A stretch of DNA of 64,000 nucleotides from Takakia lepidozioides (Eukaryota; Streptophyta; Takakiopsida; Takakiales; Takakiaceae): assembly GCA_030704615.1 (NCBI GenBank), contig CM060731.1, positions 33,416,001 through 33,480,000 of the forward strand. Direction: 5' to 3'. The notes under the pieces were generated by a model that was not told where the DNA came from, did no database searches, and saw only the letters and a list, made by a program, of their open reading frames with translations. This document shows positions 61,001 through 64,000 of the stretch, piece after piece. A program made the translations under genes and the position numbers. Each line of letters starts with the position of its first letter. Within the stretch, counting starts at the first letter, position 1.

Positions 61001-61491
61001 AAATCTCTTTTCGCTGCTGCAGTTGAAGACACGTGGGCAGCTTTCCCTCAGTTGCCACCCTCAGCGACGAGCTTCGCTTCAAGGTAGGTTGGTACACCAT
61101 GAATTTGCTGCTGAATCAGTATTGTGGCAACCAAGATCGTTTCCATGCCCAGCTGCGCTTGACTTTCACCCTGTCATTGCTATGTTTGTTGCTGAGTGGA
61201 CCCTGATGTTGGTGTCTGCAGATATCAGATCCTGTGTTTCTCCTGAACCCCCATGACAAGCGGTCAAAGACAGCCGCCGCCAAGGCGGAAGTGGTGGGAA
61301 TAGCCGGGGTTGACAAGTTCCACTGCAAGGACATTCCATCCGGGTGGTACAAGGTGAAAGTCCACGAGATCATGCTTCCAAGTGTTACACTGCCTTGCCC
61401 AAATGTGGACGATGCCCCCCCCCCAGACCACACTAGCGCACGTGAAAGGCACGGTGACTCTGTGGCCAGAGAAGAGTATGAGGAGGGGTGA
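58050..61491 (+). pseudogene. TNPA-like CACTA protein (Transposase_24, Ptta/En/Spm type), decayed
   Basis: The first piece (58050-58337) is Gln/Pro-rich (HQPWHPPPAAW, GPPPSGTHQSPPQ). After a frame change near 58330 comes ELRKERRHAMKQWEGDGEGR, then KGERAKLKDKWAKTG, YWDKLVAYWESPRGLAKAEG and ARACVTNPSRWGRAG (to about 58858). This is the Transposase_24 domain of plant En/Spm elements, where W-containing helices are followed by a basic K/R-rich stretch. A further piece (about 59035-59130) and an acidic middle (to about 59790) follow. The last piece (61222-61491) has VFLLNPHDKRSK, GIAGVDKFHCKDI and WYKVKVHEIMLP, resembling the C-terminal beta-rich domain of TNPA-like proteins. A HAD phosphatase fragment lies inside (separate entry). 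Exon joins are uncertain. Confidence 0.65.
59795..60390 (+). pseudogene. FCP1/CTD-phosphatase-like HAD fragment inside the TNPA-like gene
   Basis: HAD-type FCP1-like phosphatases dephosphorylate Ser/Thr residues, classically in the RNA polymerase II C-terminal domain. The pieces are in family order: KSNGILCHSIPN where motif I (DLNGxL) should be, with the nucleophile Asp missing; KYVFPRP, then an in-frame TAG at 59922-59924; CEFLNLLFRHFYVGIWSCAS (motif II region, VGIWSSA in the family); SPLFVWSQEECD (LLFVWDQxxC); and, after a frame change near 60105, FSGFNESNTLLVDDSPHKG, the conserved DDSP motif. The missing nucleophile, stop and frameshift make it non-functional. It lies between TNPA-like pieces and is most simply a captured host gene fragment. 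Confidence 0.65.
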
Positions 61492-62607
61492 AGGTATCAA
61501 GTGACATTTCATGTTTGTAGTCCCTGTTGGGTGTGTAATGATACTCATAGAAGTGTGTATGATACTCACGTTACCAGTTTTGTACATTTGGGCCATGACA
61601 GTTTAAGTGATGTCCGGCAACCATGTATGTTGGCATTTAGTCTTGCTCATATGCAGGTGTGCCGTGACGGTCTCCAATTTGAATGCAATATTCCATTTCT
61701 TGACTTGTCGTCATGTCCGTCCATCTTCTATGTGTATGTGTGATGGTCTTTGGTCTCCCTGTTGCCTCGTCTATTTGGTTCATTAGCGTGATGTTGTGCA
61801 TGCATCGTGGTCTGTGTTCTGAGTGTCGCCTAGTATCATTGCTTCTCAATTCCCCCTGCATATGGGTGAACCACTAAAACCAGTAGAATGCATCAGAACC
61901 ATATTTTCAGCTTAGAATGCAAGTCAATTGGACAACTCACACAAACCACTACAAGTGCTCATTTGCAATGTTTTCCTACTGTAGTGCAACCAACTAGCAT
62001 AGTGGCAGCGGAGTTGGCCAAAGCAGTCCCGAGATGGCACAAGCACTCTGCGTCTTTCCACTAGCAGTCGTACCTCTCACTGCCATTGCGTGGGGACGAC
62101 GCCACGCGTCGACCCACACACTCTCCACGTGGTCCCCGTGGATTCGTCTGCCGGCAGTTGTGCAGTCGACTTCGCCAGTGGCTGTTGCCACGTGACATGC
62201 AGCACTCCAAGTTATGTGGCCGACTTCGATGTGGCGTCTTGAGCCCGTGGCCACGCGGCGGCATTACCGCTCGTCGCGGCGCCGCCACATCGGCATCCAC
62301 ATCAGCATCCACGTCCGCGTCCATGTGTCACCGCGCCCCAGGTGAGTCAGTCCACTTATCCGGAGGGAAAAGTCAAAGTCAGCTCAAAACATCAGACACA
62401 CGGGCGGCCCGTCTGGTTACGCCATGTGGTTCTTCAGCATTAATCGCATTAATTGCTGAGCAGTTTTTCGCGCGTCTACGTCCTTTACCACTCCACTCAT
62501 TGGATGTCCAATCCAACTACCACGTCTGTTGTAACTGGTCTATTGTAACTTCCAGTCGATCCCTGTTTTTTGACTTTTACGACTCAAAATGAGTCGTTAC
62601 CCCTTGT
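61492..62607. other. Right part of the inserted DNA: possible CACTA terminus and GC-rich spacer
   Basis: 61948-61987 begins CACTACAAGTG and ends CTACTGTAGTG, so both edges read CACTA inward. It could be a CACTA end with an adjacent inverted motif. 62050-62345 is GC-rich with no known protein, containing a short GCATCCAC-type repeat. ACGACTCAAAATGAGTCGT, a 7-bp inverted repeat with a 5-bp loop, lies at 62579-62597 just before the integrase sequence resumes. Confidence 0.45.
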
Positions 62608-63981
62608 ACTCTTCCTATGCACAATCATGAACTCTTTAGTCAATAGTTCTATGGTCTCATTAATGAAGTGACTTCCCTGGTCACTGATAAATTCCAGGGG
62701 ACAGCCAAATCGTGTAAGTATGTTCTCATACAAGAACCTTGCTGTGGACTTAGCTGTGTTGTCCCTCAGAGCTTTAGCTTCAACCCACTTCGTAGTATAA
62801 TCAGTGGCTGTGATTATATACTTGTTCTGTGTATTCTTGGCTGGTGGGTTAATTGGTCCAACAAAGTCTAGTCCCCATTTCTGAAATGGTTCAGTAGGCA
62901 TCGTAGGATGCAAAGCCATCTTTCCAAATCTCTGCAATGGTCCTAGCCTCTGACATTCATCACAACTCTTACAATACTTGTATACATCCTTGAACAAAGT
63001 AGGCCACCAGTAACCTGCAAGTAGTATCTTTCTACTGGTAGTCTCTTCTCCAAAATGACCTCCAGCCACTCCTTTATGAACTTCCTCCAAAACTTTATTT
63101 ACTTCATGGTGGTACAAGCATCGTTTAAGTACTCCATCAGGTCCTAGCTTATACATTCTGCCCCCTACCATAGTATAAGGTAAAGCCTTGATAGCGATTC
63201 TCTTCCTCTGCTCCTTTCCATAACTAGGTGGGCACTGACCATGAGTAAGGTAGTATCTGATTGGCCACTGCCAATCTAACCAGTCATCTGCACTAACCTA
63301 CACCTCCACTGCAAATAAACTCGCATCAGGTAATTGGTCGTCTACTCCTGTGGCGGGCTCTCCTGTTGATAGGCGTGACAAGTGATCTGCCACAAGATGC
63401 AAACGGCCAGGCTTGTAAACAACTTTGAACTCAAACTCGTGCAAGATTATTAACCACCTTGCTATCCTTCCACTTATCAAAGGTTTGTTCACCAGATATA
63501 TCAGAGCCTGGTGATCCACATAAAACATAAACTTCCTTCCCAATAGGTAATGCCTGAATTTCTTGATTGCATAAATCATTGCCAGTGCTTCTCTTTCAGT
63601 TGTGCTACAGTTCCTTTCAGCACTGTTCATCAACCTGTTAGCATAGTACACATGTGAATCTATATTTCCTGTAACATTTTGGGCTAACACTGCTCCCGAT
63701 GCTTCTCCTGAGGCATCACAGTGAACATGAAATACTACATGCCAGTGAGGGTTAATCAGCACAGGTGTAGTTGTTACTGACAATGTAAGTTCCTCAAAAG
63801 CCTGTTGACATTCAACTCTCCATGCAAACACTGCATCTTTCTTCAGAAGCTTGCTCAATGGTTCTGCTATCTGTGCATACTGTCTGACAAATCTTCTGTA
63901 ATAACTGGTTTGTCCAAGGAATCTCCTTAGACTCTTAACGTGGAGAGGCTTTAATGGCCTCTGTCTTTCTGGGATCCACAA
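62608..63981 (-). pseudogene. Ty3/gypsy pol: RT end, RNase H and integrase core (truncated on both sides)
   Basis: Read on the minus strand from the window edge: the end of reverse transcriptase (RRFLGQTSYYRRFVRQYAQI), then RNase H (FHVHCDASGEASGAVLAQ, CSTTEREALAMIYAIKKFRH, KFMFYVDHQALIYLVNKP, LVADHLSR), a single in-frame TAG at 63298-63300, the HHCC zinc-binding domain (HKGVAGGHFG, YCKSCDECQRLG) and the integrase core (WGLDFVGPI with the first Asp; LEFISDQGSHF with the second Asp). The protein stops being integrase-like after MIVHRKST at 62608, before the catalytic Glu. The remaining C-terminal part is at 46780-47195. The 5' part of pol and gag lie beyond the window. Confidence 0.92.
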
Positions 63982-64000
63982 GAAGTCCCCTCTTACACAC

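Noticed and set aside
1-64000. Organellar or bacterial origin of the window
   Set aside because: Spliced nuclear genes with transit peptides, a eukaryotic initiator tRNA and plant retrotransposons exclude it.

Overview
This is nuclear DNA of a green plant. It carries spliced genes with GT..AG introns, including a complete CP26 (LHCB5) antenna gene, a CRT-like plastid transporter, an ASHR3-type SET-domain gene and a plant-type initiator tRNA, together with Ty3/gypsy, CACTA and LINE elements. The mix suggests a streptophyte, perhaps non-flowering (bryophyte, lycophyte, fern or charophyte). I cannot fix the species from sequence alone.

Layout. Bases 1-25,640 form a gene-bearing block: the last exon of a YceD/DUF177 protein (+), a two-exon CLT-type transporter (-), a decayed LINE endonuclease piece, a tandemly duplicated and broken set of OSB-type PDF-motif exons (+), a 14-exon PHD-PHD-AWS-SET gene with an added C-terminal Tudor-like module (+), LHCB5 (+, six exons, 285 aa), an aldose 1-epimerase (-), and tRNA-iMet (+). 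Bases about 25,640-38,300 are mostly AT-rich and gene-poor. They hold direct repeats, a likely two-exon mitochondrial COX7C-like gene and a mitochondrial-pyruvate-carrier-like fragment.

Bases about 39,000-64,000 are nested transposable elements. A 1,040-bp non-autonomous CACTA element has a clear ATT target duplication. A large Ty3/gypsy element on the minus strand shows RNase H and integrase at the right edge of the window. Its integrase is interrupted by about 15.4 kb of other DNA; the integrase C-terminus resumes at 47.2 kb and is followed by an unusual 3' ORF region that ends 21 nt before a polypurine tract and a putative 3' LTR. The interrupting DNA holds a decayed TNP2-type CACTA transposase (-), a PPR pseudogene cut by a small LINE insertion, two head-to-head LINE fragments, and a TNPA/Transposase_24-type gene (+) with an embedded FCP1-like HAD phosphatase fragment.

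The host genes are unrelated housekeeping, plastid, mitochondrial and chromatin genes with no operon-like logic. The most unusual content is the retroelement 3' ORF, the nested and captured gene pieces, the Tudor-like tail on the SET gene with its duplicated last exon, and the broken OSB array. All exon models come from reading splice sites and frames by eye.
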